Source: Pithys albifrons albifrons
Taxonomy: Eukaryota > Chordata > Aves > Passeriformes > Thamnophilidae
Reading direction: 5' to 3'
Assembly: GCF_047495875.1 (NCBI RefSeq)
Contig: NC_092486.1
Span: 496,001-560,000 of the forward strand
Length of the DNA stretch: 64,000 nucleotides
The notes under the pieces were generated by a model. It did not search any database, was not told the origin of the DNA, and worked only from the letters and a program-made list of their open reading frames with translations. Shown in pieces: positions 23,201-35,200 of this stretch. The translations under genes and the position numbers were made by a program. Positions within the stretch are counted from its first letter, which is position 1. The number at the start of each line of letters is the position of its first letter.

Positions 23201-26200
23201 TTAAGGCTGGAAAGGCCTCTGAGATCATCACATCCACTGCAGGAGCACCTATGGCAATGTCCATGGATTTCCAGACTGGGAGACCTTGTTACAAGTGTGC
23301 ACCTCCCTGGGTCACCCTGCACAAGCCATCGAGCCCAGAGAAACACTCCTGTTTAAAACCCACCTTCTATTTAAAACAGGTCTTGTCCCTCTCTCTCAAA
23401 TCACAGAACCCCAGAAGTGTTTGGGTTGGAAAAGACCTTAAATCCAGTTCACCTTAAACCCAGAGACACCTTCCACTATCCCAGGTTGCTCCAACTCTGC
23501 CCCAGCCCGGCCTTGGGCACTTTCAGGGATGGGGAATCCACAATCTCTCTGGGCAACAAGACCAGTCAGTCTGGTTGCCCAAAGCTTGGGCTGAATTAGA
23601 AGGGAAAACATGAGATTCATTTCCAACAGAAATCCCTATGGACAGCCCATGACCCTCATGAGTCACTTTGAGCTTTTCCCTGTCTTTGGGATACAAAATG
23701 TTTAGCTGCCAGAAGGAATGAAGGGTTAAACTCTGGATTTCCGCCAAAGCCACTCCAGTCACTCCAAAACCAGAGATGAGCAAACTGGAACTGGGAGCCC
23801 CATATGAACCACGACCCACCAGCCACAATACCTTCCATTCCTGCCCATTTCTGCCATTCCCAGCCTTGCCTCCCGGGTGGCAAAGAACTTCCAGGAGCCC
23901 AGGAGTCTCCTCCCACACAGCAGAGAATTCCAGGGAGAAGCAAGACACCAGAGAGCTGCACATGCAGGAGGGCCCCTGCTGCAGTGTTTCCTGTCAAAGA
24001 GACCCACAGCTGATAAATCCCAATGCCCACTCACTTGGGGGTGGAGAGCAGCCCCGAGAGCTCCTTCGCTGCGGCCACGGCCACGGGCAGCGGCTTCCCG
24101 GAGACAACTGCAAGAGAAAAAGGACAGTCCTCACTCTCCCTCCTCCACGGGGCTCAGGTGCTGCTGCAGGGATCCCCCTCTCACAGGTACAGCCATGGGC
24201 TCCTCCTGCTCCCAGAGCAGCTTGTCCAGGGACAGCACACATCCCAAGGACCAAAGTCCAGTTCAAACTGTAGTGGAGTGACCACCAAGACTGAAGGAAT
24301 CAGCTTCCAAACGCTCGGGACTCTCAGGCCCTCACCACCAAATCACACCTGTCTCCTCCACATCCTCTCCACTAATCCCCTCCTAAGTCCACCATGGCAT
24401 GGCTGAACCACCTCAATGGATTTCTGGGATCTGGCTGATGGATTTTGTAAGGATTCTTTAATTAAAGACACTTTACAAAATACACAGGGATGCGACAAGT
24501 CACGACACTTGTTTATTGTGGCATTTGTTGGGATACAACTCTGTTTGTCTTGTGCTTTCCTCCTGCTCACACCCGGTAAGAGGGAGTTCTTGCTTTGGTT
24601 CATGTTTTACTTCTGCAATTCATTTCCTTTCTGTGAAAAGAAGTAAAGTTTGGAAGATTAAAAAATAAAATAAAATAAAAGACTCCGGAAAGCAGAGATT
24701 TTCAAAGCTGCCCAAAGAGCAACCATAACCTTCCAAAAGGAGGTGGATTAAGGCACTTCCACCGTACAAAACAACTGCTAAGTAGCCAAGAAGTGCTTGG
24801 GAAAGAGCAGAAATATTCCTCAGCTTGGAAAAGCTCTGATTTCTGAGCAGAATGAAGCCACTTTCAGTCCAAAACCTCACAGATGCAGAGCTCCGGCAGA
24901 AGGAAAACACGCTCCAGACAAGGTAACATCCCTCAGGGCCACAGGGAACAGCAGCAAAGCTCCAGAGGCCTCCCTTCCAAAGGCTCCCGGGAAGAGGATG
25001 CAGCCCTTCCCCTCTCCCTGGGCACAGCTCTGCTGTGGAGGCTCCTCCTGGATGCAGAGGCAGGAGAGCTGGAGTTTGTGTAGGTGCATCAAAGGTGAGC
25101 TGTGCCAGACTCAGGGCCTGGGGCTGCAGGGCCCGAGCACACCAAGGGCCTCCAGAGGGAGGGAGGGACACGGGTGCCATCCCTGAAGCAGGAGCACATT
25201 CCAGGCGGGAGCAGCAAACCGGAGAGGCACACACCTACATGGAGCAACAGGTCCAGCACCCTCCTTCCTGCGGGAACAGCACCCTCCTTCCAGCAGGGCC
25301 AGCACCCTCCTTCCAGCAGGGCCACCATCCTGCTCCCAGCAGGGCCACCATCCTGCCTCCAACAGGTCCAGCACCCTCCTTCCTGCAGGAACAGCACCCT
25401 CCTTCCAGCAGGGCCACCATCCTGCCTCCAGCAGGGCCAGCACCCTCCTTCCTGCAGGAACAGCACCCTCCTTCCAGCAGGGCCACCATCCTGCCTCCAA
25501 CAGGTCCAGCACCCTCCTTCCTGCAGGAACAGCACCCTCCTTCCAGCAGGGCCACCATCCTGCCTCCAACAGGTCCAGCACCCTCCTTCCTGCAGGAACA
25601 GCACCCTCCTTCCAGCAGGGCCACCATCCTGCCTCCAACAGGGCCAGCACCCTCCTTCCAGCAGGGCCAGCACCCTGCCTCCAACAGGGCCAGCACCTTC
25701 CTTCCAGCAGGGCCACTATCCTGCCTCCAGCAGGAACAGCACCCTCCTTCCAGCAGGACCAGCATCCTGCCTCCAGCAGGAACAGCACCCTCCTTCCTGC
25801 AGGACCAGCACCCTCCCTCCAGCAGGGCCACCATCCTGCCTCCAGCAGCAGCTTCACACACAGAGGAAGGAGGACGCAAGGAGGTGTAAAAACAGAGGGA
25901 GGGTAAAATTCACTTCCCAGCTCCAGGCTGTGCCCAAGCACTTTGCTGGAGTGTGCAATTCCAAACACTATGGATATGGAAAACAGGCTCCTGCCAAGCT
26001 GCTGCAGGTCACACTGCCCCAGCTGCCCCCAAGCCACTCATACCTTGAGCCATCACCTTTCCTGCAGCAAAATCCTCCAAACCCAGCAGCAACAGGCCAG
26101 AGGCACAGCTCCCTCCCCTCCCGGCAGGTGCCCTGGGGCGGGTCTGGGCACCTCCAGGGCCCTGTTTTCAGGCTCAGAAGCAGCTGTGCCCCCACGACTC

Positions 26201-29200
26201 ACTTTCTGCCTGGGTGGTGAGGGCAGCTCCGGTGCCCAGGGCAGTGGCATCCCCGTGGGAGACAATGGTCACCTTGATTTTGGCTCGTTTGGAGGGTTTG
26301 GAGCACTGGGTCGGGCTGGGGCTCTGGTGCCTCTTCAGCTGCACATCCTCTCTGTCAGCCCCTTCCGAGGGCTCTGCCACCGGAACTGGGGACACAAAGA
26401 GCTGTCTGAGCACCCGTGACCCGAGCTTGGCTGCTGGGGCACACAGGGACATGTGCCCATGCACACACCTGCACTGCTCCATGCCAGCCTGGCCCACTCC
26501 ATGCACCAGAACACGATTCCCTCTCCTCCTGAGCTGCCTCCTGCCATCCTGTGTGTAGGGGTGACTGTGAGTGCATCCCTTAAGGAAAGCAGTTTAGAGT
26601 TCTCCCTTAAAGAGAAGAGAGCTACCTGTGGTGTGAGTGGTGTCTTGTGACCAATGAAATGCTTCAGTGTATGTGAGGTGAATGGGCGAGCCAATAATGC
26701 CATGACATGTTGGCTGTGAGAGGATATAAAAGGTGTGGATGTTACTGAGAATACATCTCCTACCAGGAACTACTCCTACTATGAACTGTCTGTGAAACTA
26801 TCTTGAATGAAGTCCTGTAAGCCTTCTGATCAAAGCCTTCTGATGCTGCTGTGCCTGAGCCCTTCTGACTGTCATTCACGCTGCTCCGTTGCTCAGGGAA
26901 GGGGACCCCAATAAATGGTAACCCCTACACCTGTCCTGGGATTGGCTCGAGCTGCACACGGGCCAGAGCAGGTTGGGTGGGACACCTGCCCTGCCCCTGC
27001 ACTGGCATCACGCTCCAAGCCACCCTTTGCACTTCTAACTGTGGCACAGCCTCTCCTGGCACAGCCCCCTCCAAGAGCCCTGATTTCCAGGTGAGGGCTT
27101 CAAGGTGGAGATGTGTGGAGATAAAGAAGGATTTGTGAGTTGAGAAAAAGGTTTTGGAACTGCAGGCAGATTCTGAGGCCTATTAGCAGGTACTAAATTA
27201 GTTCTATGAGAAAGACCAACAAGCCAGCAAAAACAAAGTAAGATAAGAAGGTTTTGGGTCCAGCTGCCCCTGGGAAAGGAACGTTGAAGAGACAAAATTC
27301 TCACTGCAAAGTGAACATCTGTCCAGAAAGTGTCATCCAATTAAAAGCTGTAATGAGGTTTATGGACACTGTGACTCAACCTATGGTACTTGGCTATGGG
27401 TGGGATTTAAGAACATACAGTGTGTAATTTGAAGTTAGAGTTAGCTTTTACCTTTACTTATTTTTTCCTTTCTCCGTGGAGTGATTTAATAAACTCTCCT
27501 GTGTGTGACACCTGTGAACTGTGCCCTCAATAATTAATTATCGGCCGCCACAACCTACAGTGAACTCTCACAGAGACGTGCAGAGCTGCAGCAGGATCAG
27601 AGCTCAGCCCTCCTGCTCCTCCAGCACAGCCCGGGGATCGCCCCCAGCGCTGCTCCCGGAGCGGGGCGGGATCTTGGGAGGCACCAAGCAAAGCAGGAAA
27701 GGGGCTGCAGCAAAGCCAAGCCCCCCAAAGCCCCACACTGGTACCAGGGCAGGAAACCCACGAGCTGAGAGTTCTCTTCCACACCCATGTCTCACTATCC
27801 TTGACGTGTCACATCCATTCTATCCTGTCTGAGGCACCAACTTCCCAGGGCCAGAGCCCAGGAAAAAGCACAGGGGACCACTGGAACAAACCACGGCCAT
27901 GAGCTGCCACATTCTGCCCACCCAGCATCTCCCACCATCAGCCCAGCCTGAAACACTGGGAATTCCCTGTTTCCAGGTGGCCCTGGGCATCCAAGCTGTG
28001 TATTCCACCGCCCAGGGGCCAGGATGTGCAGCCCTTTTATTTTAAGTACCTAGATACAGATCTGTAAAATGGATATAGATGTGTGTGTGTGTGTGTGTGT
28101 GTACACATTTACACACTCTCCATGTACCATCCACACACCTCAAAACTGGGGATATGGGACAGGACTGCAGCCAGATCCTGGAATTCTGTGTGACTCCAAG
28201 CATTTTGGGGCTGCTCTGCTGCCCAAGGCAAGTGCCAAGCTCCCTGTCCTGCTCTCCATGGCTGGACCTGGGGCCTGTTCCCTCGTGCAACACTTCAATG
28301 CCTTCCCCCCTCTCCAGCCATGCCCCATCCACCCCATGCATCCGGAGAGCCCTCGGAGCCTGAGGGCACCACTGCCCCACCCCAGGGCCACCAGCCAGGC
28401 AGGACAATGCAAAGCACATGCACAGGTGTCAGGTGTCCCTCAAAGCACCAACAAGCAGTGACCCAACATCCCTCTGTGTCCCCACCACTGCAGGGCAGAG
28501 CCTGTGCTTCCCTGTGGATCCATGAAGGGCTGGCTGCGTGTTCCCAAGGAACAGCCCACTCCCAAATCAACAAATGCTCCACCCAGCTTCCTACCTCACT
28601 TCCCAGGCAGTAATGAGCCCAGAGATCCTAATTAGCTCTCGGTGTCATCAACAGACTCCCCCCAGGCTGGTGCCAGCTGGGAATTCTCCTCCAGGGCCCC
28701 AGGAGTGCCTCCTCCCCTCCAGGCACAGGGAGAGCTCCGAGCAAGCCTCAAAGGGGGAAAGATACCTTTCAATGGGGCTCAGGAGGGAAAGGGCCCTCCC
28801 AGACCACCATCCTGGGACAACACCTGGCTCAGGGCTGGTCACCAGGGCTGGGGAGTCACAGGAGCAGCATCTGGGGTGTTACAGAGGAACTTCTCACACA
28901 TGTCAGCTCTCAGCACCCTAAGGGAGAACTGACACATCCTCTGACACCACTACAGCCTCTCAAAGCCTTGGGTTTCCACATCTCCTCCCCTCCTAACCCA
29001 GATCCACACACTCACTGCCATTCATAGAGGCAAAACCTATCTTTGGATACTTCGGATTTTGCCCTTGATCCCAAACCCTCAGAGCACAACACGCCCTGTG
29101 CTCGAGACTCCAGGGCTACAGAGTGCTCAGCTCTGGGTCCAGACACCCCCATCCCTGCTCCATGACACTTCTCAAAGCCATCCCTGTCCCTGCTCCATGA

Positions 29201-32200
29201 CACCTTCCAAAGCCATCCCTGTCCCTGCTCCATTACACTTCCCACAGCCATCCCTGTCTCTGCTCCATTACACTTCCCAAAGCCACTCCTGTCCGTCTCT
29301 GTCCCTCTTCCATCACACCTCCCAAAGCCATCCCTGTCCCTGCTCCATGACACTTCCCAAAGCCATCCCTGTCCCTGCTCCATCACACTTCCTGAAGCCA
29401 TCCCTGTCCCTGCTCCATCACACTTCCTGAAGCTACCCCGTCCCTGCTCCATGACAGCTCCCAAAGCCACCCTGTCCCTGCTCCATCACACTTCCCAAAG
29501 CCACCCCTGTTCCTACTCCATGACACCTCCCAAAGCCATCCCTGTCCATGCTCCATCACACTTCCCAAAGCCACCCCTGTTCCTGCTCCATGACAGCTCC
29601 CAAAGCCATCTCTGTCCGTGCTCCATCACACTTCCCAAAGCCACCCCTGTTCCTGCTCCATGACAGCTCCCAAAGCCATCCTGTCCCTGTCCCCCTGCTC
29701 TGACTCCCTCTGGCCAAGCAGAGCTGCTCCACATGTCCCTTCTGGGTCACTTGGCCGTCCCTTGTTCCTCTCCCCGTGTCTGGGAGGCTCCACCACCACC
29801 ACGGGTGGTCTCTCCAGGTTGGTGTTCCCACCCCCTTCATCTCCTCCAGCACAGACAAGGGTTAATTGCAGTCCCATGCCCAAAGCTCTGTCCAGCAGGG
29901 CACACTGCCTGCCACACACCGCGGTACCGCCGGGAACAGGGAACAGCTCAGGAATGCCCCAACGGGCCCTTGGCTGCAGCTCCAAACACAGCAAAGAGGA
30001 AGCAAAGAGCAGGGGGACAAGGGGACACACTGGGCCACATCCCCAAACCAGTGCAAGAGGAGAGGAAGATGAGGGAAGAACGCAGCAGAGACAGAGAGGA
30101 GGCAGAGACAGGGAGAGAGCAGGAAGGGAGGGGATACTCACCAAAGAGACATGAAGAGGTGCCAGGAGGAAGAGCTTTCCTCACCAGCATGTTTTGTTTC
30201 AGAAAAGCAGCAAACTGAGCTGAAATGAATCAGAGAGAATTACAGGATCACAGCTTGGCTCTGAAGGGGACAGTGAGCTCCAGGGACAGCACAGACAGCT
30301 CGGAGCAGGGACAGTGCTCTGGACATGGTTCCATCCAGCCACGGGCACAGCAGAGACACAGCGAGCTCCTCCTCATCCCACCGCTCACCAGGAGCCTCTC
30401 CAGCCCCACAACCACTGGAACAAGGGCAGGCCCAGATGGGAGAGCACAGCTGAGCTTGGCTCAGTCGCACCAAGAAGCTGAGAGCAGCTGCAGATGGGAG
30501 CCAGCACATCCCTGAGCAGCTCCAGGCAGGAGCAGCAGCATTCCCGACAAAACCAGGCAGCCATGGCACAGCCAAAGACCCAGAAAGACCCTCAGACCCT
30601 CCTCCTGCCTCCCTCAGCTACAGCAGCAAAGCAACACAATCCTTCAGTCTGTGGCCTAAGACATTAAGGGAAATCCAAGCTTCAGCTTCCCCGAGTCTAT
30701 CCCTGAGTTAGGGAAAGGCTTCCAAGGATGTGGAAGGTCACACTGCTGTAGGAGACAACCATGACCCTGTTCAGGTCTGCCCTGAGCAAAGAAATAAGGA
30801 GAGAAGGGAGGATGGAGAACTATTCCCCAGGTATTTGCCAGGAGGATCCCTCATCCACAAAACCATTCCCTACATTCCCAGCATTCACCAACACAGCAGT
30901 TTTAATCAGCAGTAACAGGACACAAAATTCCACAGTTCAGGGTGTTCTTACTCAGAACAGGTTTTCCACAGCCATTTGCTCCAAGATCACTCTGTAATTC
31001 CACAAATCTCACAGTTCCAGTCTCAATTCAACAGCCTCAACCATGCCCTGAGCACCTCCAGTCTCTCCCTAGGGAGACCTCCAGGATGTGAGACACTGCA
31101 CTCCCACTTCCAAAAGGATCAGAGCAAGGCTACACAGGGATTTGATGAGCCAAAGTGGAAGTCCTTCCCACTCCCAACAGCAGGAAGACTCCACACGCTG
31201 CAGAAACACCATTCCCAACTGAATTCCAACTCTCCACCAGCCACTGCCGTCATGTGACAGGGACAGGGAGCTGAGCTGGGTAAGAAGCTGCCACTGGGAG
31301 CTTGGAATTCAAGTCAGGACTTGGAAGACAAGAACCTGCACTTGTCAGGACAGAGAAAGACCAAAACTCTGGGTGCTGAAAGGGTGGGAAAGCTGCAGGG
31401 AATTACCTTGTGCCTGCTTGTGTGCCAGGACTGTGTCTGGCCTGGGCACCTGCCTCTTGAGGAGCTGTGTGGTGGACACCTGGGGCGGCTTCTGCAGGGA
31501 CACGGCGGCCACTTTGGTCTTGGGGCTGGAGGTGGGGCTGCTGGACACGCTGGACAGGTCCTGCTGGAAGAGAGGGACACCTCTTACCCCCATCTTTCCC
31601 TGGGTCATCCTAACCCTGAGTGTCAGGAATCCCTTAGCTGGAGCAGCACATCCCAGGCAGGAGCAGCAGCATTCCCGACAAAACCAGGCAGCCATGGCAC
31701 AGCCAAAGACCCAGAAAGACCCTCAGACCCTCCTCCTGCCTCCCTCTCAGGGTTCATTTGCCTCACCACAAGCCATTGGAATCATGGAATTGTTACAGCT
31801 GGAAAAGACCTTTAGGATCATCAAGTCCAACCATAACTGAGCACCACAGTCACCACCAAACCATGTCCTCCAGTGCCACATCCACATGTTTTTGGAACAC
31901 CTCTAGGGATGGTGACTCCACCACTGCCCTGGGCAGCCTCTTTACAACCCTTTCCATAGAACTTTCTCCCAATATCCAACCTAAGCCTCCCCTGGCACAG
32001 TCCGAGGCCGTTCCCCCTCCGCACCCGCTCTTTCCTCCCCTCCATCCTGAGTAACCTCTCAGCACATATTCCCACGGCACAGAGGCACATCCACACACAA
32101 CCCCAGCCTTTCCCGGCTGCAATCCCCGCGGGAAGGGCTCCCACCTCCGATCCCGAGGGCGAGGCTGGCACTTTGGCAGCAGGGGAGGTGGGTCTGCTGC

Positions 32201-35200
32201 CCCTCTCGGGCAGGTCGAAGGGCAGGTCCCGCCGGGGGCACTCCCGCGCCTTCCGCTTCCTCTCCGCATCCAGGTCCCGCGGGTCGGAGCCCCCCTGGCC
32301 CTCGGCGCGGGTCAGCACGCCCGTCAGGAAGTCAGCGATCTCATCCTGGGAGGGGGAATAACAGCGGGAGTGAGAGGTGGGCAGGGCTCCGACAACGATC
32401 TGCACAGCCTGAGGCAAAGGAAGGATGACATTCCCAGAGGGACAAAGGGAAAAGTCTCCGTAGGTTTAATATCCTGCAGGAAGGTTCCCTCAAATCTCAG
32501 ATCACAGAATGACATTCCCAAAGGGAAAAGGCTCTGTAGGTTTAATATCCTGCAGGAAGATTCCCTAGAACGTCACAGACAGACCAAAGAATGACATTCC
32601 CAGAAGGACAAAGGGAAAAGGCTCTGCAGGTTTAATACCCTGCAGGAAGATCCCCTAAAACCTCAGACAGACCAAAGAATGACATTCCCAGAGGGACAAA
32701 TGGATCTGTAGGTTTAATATCCCACAGGAAGATCCCCTAAAACCTCAGACAGACCAAAGAATGACATTCCCAGAGGGACAAATGGATCTGTAGGTTTAAT
32801 ATCCCACAGGAAGATTCCCTAAAACCTCAGACAGACCAAAGAATGACATTCCCAGAGGGACAAATGGATCTGTAGGTTTAATATCCCACAGGAAGATTCC
32901 CTAAAACCTCAGACACACCAAAGAATGACATTCCCAAAAGGACAACGGGAGAAGCAAGTGCAGTTTTAATACCCTGCAGGAAGATCCCCTAACACCTCAC
33001 AGACAGACCAAAGAATGACATTCCCAAAGGGACAAATGGATAAGGAAGTGCATATTTAATATTCCACAGAAGATTCCCTAAAGCCTCGCAGACAGACCTT
33101 GGCTTTCTCATTAAAGCTCTTACTCTGCTGATTTTGGACACATGGGAGAGAAATGTGATGGTTTCCCCAAACATCCCCAAAATTCTGCTGGCACCCCCTG
33201 GGAATCTCAGGAAATTGTTCTTAGTTTAAGGGGCACCCCCAGGAACCTTTAAGGGGCACCCCCAGGAACCTTTAAGGGGCACCCCCAGGAATCTCACACC
33301 TCTCCTCCTGAAACCACCAGTTCCAAATGCCCCTCAGGAGACAGATCCCTTCAATCCAACCAATCCTGGCTGGAACTTGTGGGCACTGAGACACTTCAGC
33401 AGGGATTATCCTTTTTTTTGGGTGTGAAGGGAAGGTTCCCAGGGTTACCTGGATGCACCTGTCCACCATGCTCTGGGTCAGGCCTTCTGACTTCTTTTTG
33501 GCTTTGCTTATCCTGGGAAATAAAACCACATGGAAATGAACACATTTGGTTTGCACTTCCACACTCCCGACCCTGAGTCAGGTTCAGGGGGTCACACTGA
33601 GCAGGGGCCCAGCTTTTAACCAGGCCCAGCTCTTAAACCGGGCCCACCCTTTAAGCCGGGCCCAGCTCTACCTCAGGCCACCCCATTCCCATCCACGACC
33701 GACTCAGCTTGCTGGGGCAGTTATTCCAAACTCAGCCAAGCTTGGACCATTTTCCTGCCATTCCCAGCCACTTTCAGCACCAGATCTGGGATTTATGTAC
33801 ACAGCACAACCCCAGCATTCCCGGGAACAGGGAGCATCCCCTTGGCAGGCGTTACCTGAGGTTGTCATCTGCTCCCCCCACCACCACCATGCTGTTGTCC
33901 GCCCGGATCTTCTCCCGGAAATCCTCCATGGCTTCGATGTTGCACTGCAGGGAGTTCTGCCCGATGACGAAGAGCACGGGGGTCTTCATCTCCAGGAGGG
34001 GATCATCGACATCCTGCAGGAGCACCGGGAATTGGGATCAGGAAGGGCTGAGCCAGGACCTCTGGAGCCGAGCACTCAGGGTGAGGCTGAAGAAGCACTA
34101 ACGGTGAATCCCGGCAGGATTTATGGAAGCTGCTCCAGCAAACCCCTTCCTGAGGGATTTCCAACACCCTTGGAATCAGCCACTTCATTAGCACAGCTCT
34201 AATTATTCCCAAGCCAGTCACACACTGCTCAGCTCACAAAGGAGCAACCCAGGCTGGTGGTAAAGCAGCTCTGGTGCCAAATGAGGGATCCGGGACGTGG
34301 TTAACGAGGGATCCGGGACGTGGTGAACGAGGGATCCGGGACGTGGTGAACGAGGGATCCGGGACGTGGTGAACGAGGGATCCGGGACGTGGTGAACGAG
34401 GGATCCGGGACGTGGTTAACGAGGGACCCGGGACAGGGCTAACGAGGGACCCGGGACAGGGCTAACGAGGGACCCGGGACAGGGCTAACGAGGGACCCGG
34501 GACAGGGCTAACGAGGGACCCGGGACAGGGCTAACGAGGGACCCGGGACAGGGCTAACGAGGGACCCGGGACAGGGCTAACGAGGGACCCGGGACAGGGC
34601 TAACGAGGGATCCGGGACAGGGCTAACGAGGGATCCGGGACGTGGTTAACGAGGGATCTGGGACGTGGTTAACGAGGGATCCACACATAAGACCCTGGAA
34701 GGAGCTGCAGTAACACATCCCAGCACAGACAAGCACACACAGCACCTCTCACACCTGCTGCTGCCGCCTCAGGAATCCCACCAGAAATGAACCAGTCCCT
34801 CCTCTGAATGCAACACCTCCTCCAAACACAAATCACACGGACACTCCACCAAAAATCTGCCAGCTGTCACTGGACTTCCAAGCCTGATCCCACGAAACAA
34901 GGCAGGGAGGTCACATCAAGCAGAGCTCTTGCAGAAGCTCCAGCTGGTCCTTACCCCTCTGGGGCCATCCACGGTGAGCAGTGGGAATCCAAGGCACACA
35001 ACGGCTGTGACATATTCCATCACTGAAACCTGGGCAGGGAGAGCAGTGCTCAGCATTCCCACAGCCTGAGTGCCCTGGAGCCAAGGCTGCTGTGCCAGGC
35101 TCAGAAACACCTGCCATGGCTACACTTGGCTTGGGGGATTAAAAGTGATTAGGAAAGGTTAAAAAACTCAAATTCTCTCAGAATGATGAAAGCCAGGCCC

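Larger units (their letters stand above)
21516..24107 (-). other. KANSL3: KANSL3 C-terminal exons 15-18
   Basis: Exons 24107-24035, 23064-22916, 22306-22194 and 21708-21516 encode the Ser/Ala/Thr-rich C-terminal half. Family landmarks are [35 protein letters not shown] and [13 protein letters not shown]. No catalytic motif is expected. This part is mostly disordered, with short conserved helices. Splice phases are 1, 2, 1, 0, 1 across the boundaries and all agree. Confidence 0.9.

Noticed and set aside
26725..26760. TATA box with downstream AATAAA as a small independent gene
   Set aside because: The signals sit inside a 376-bp element with LTR-type inverted ends, so they are retroviral LTR signals.
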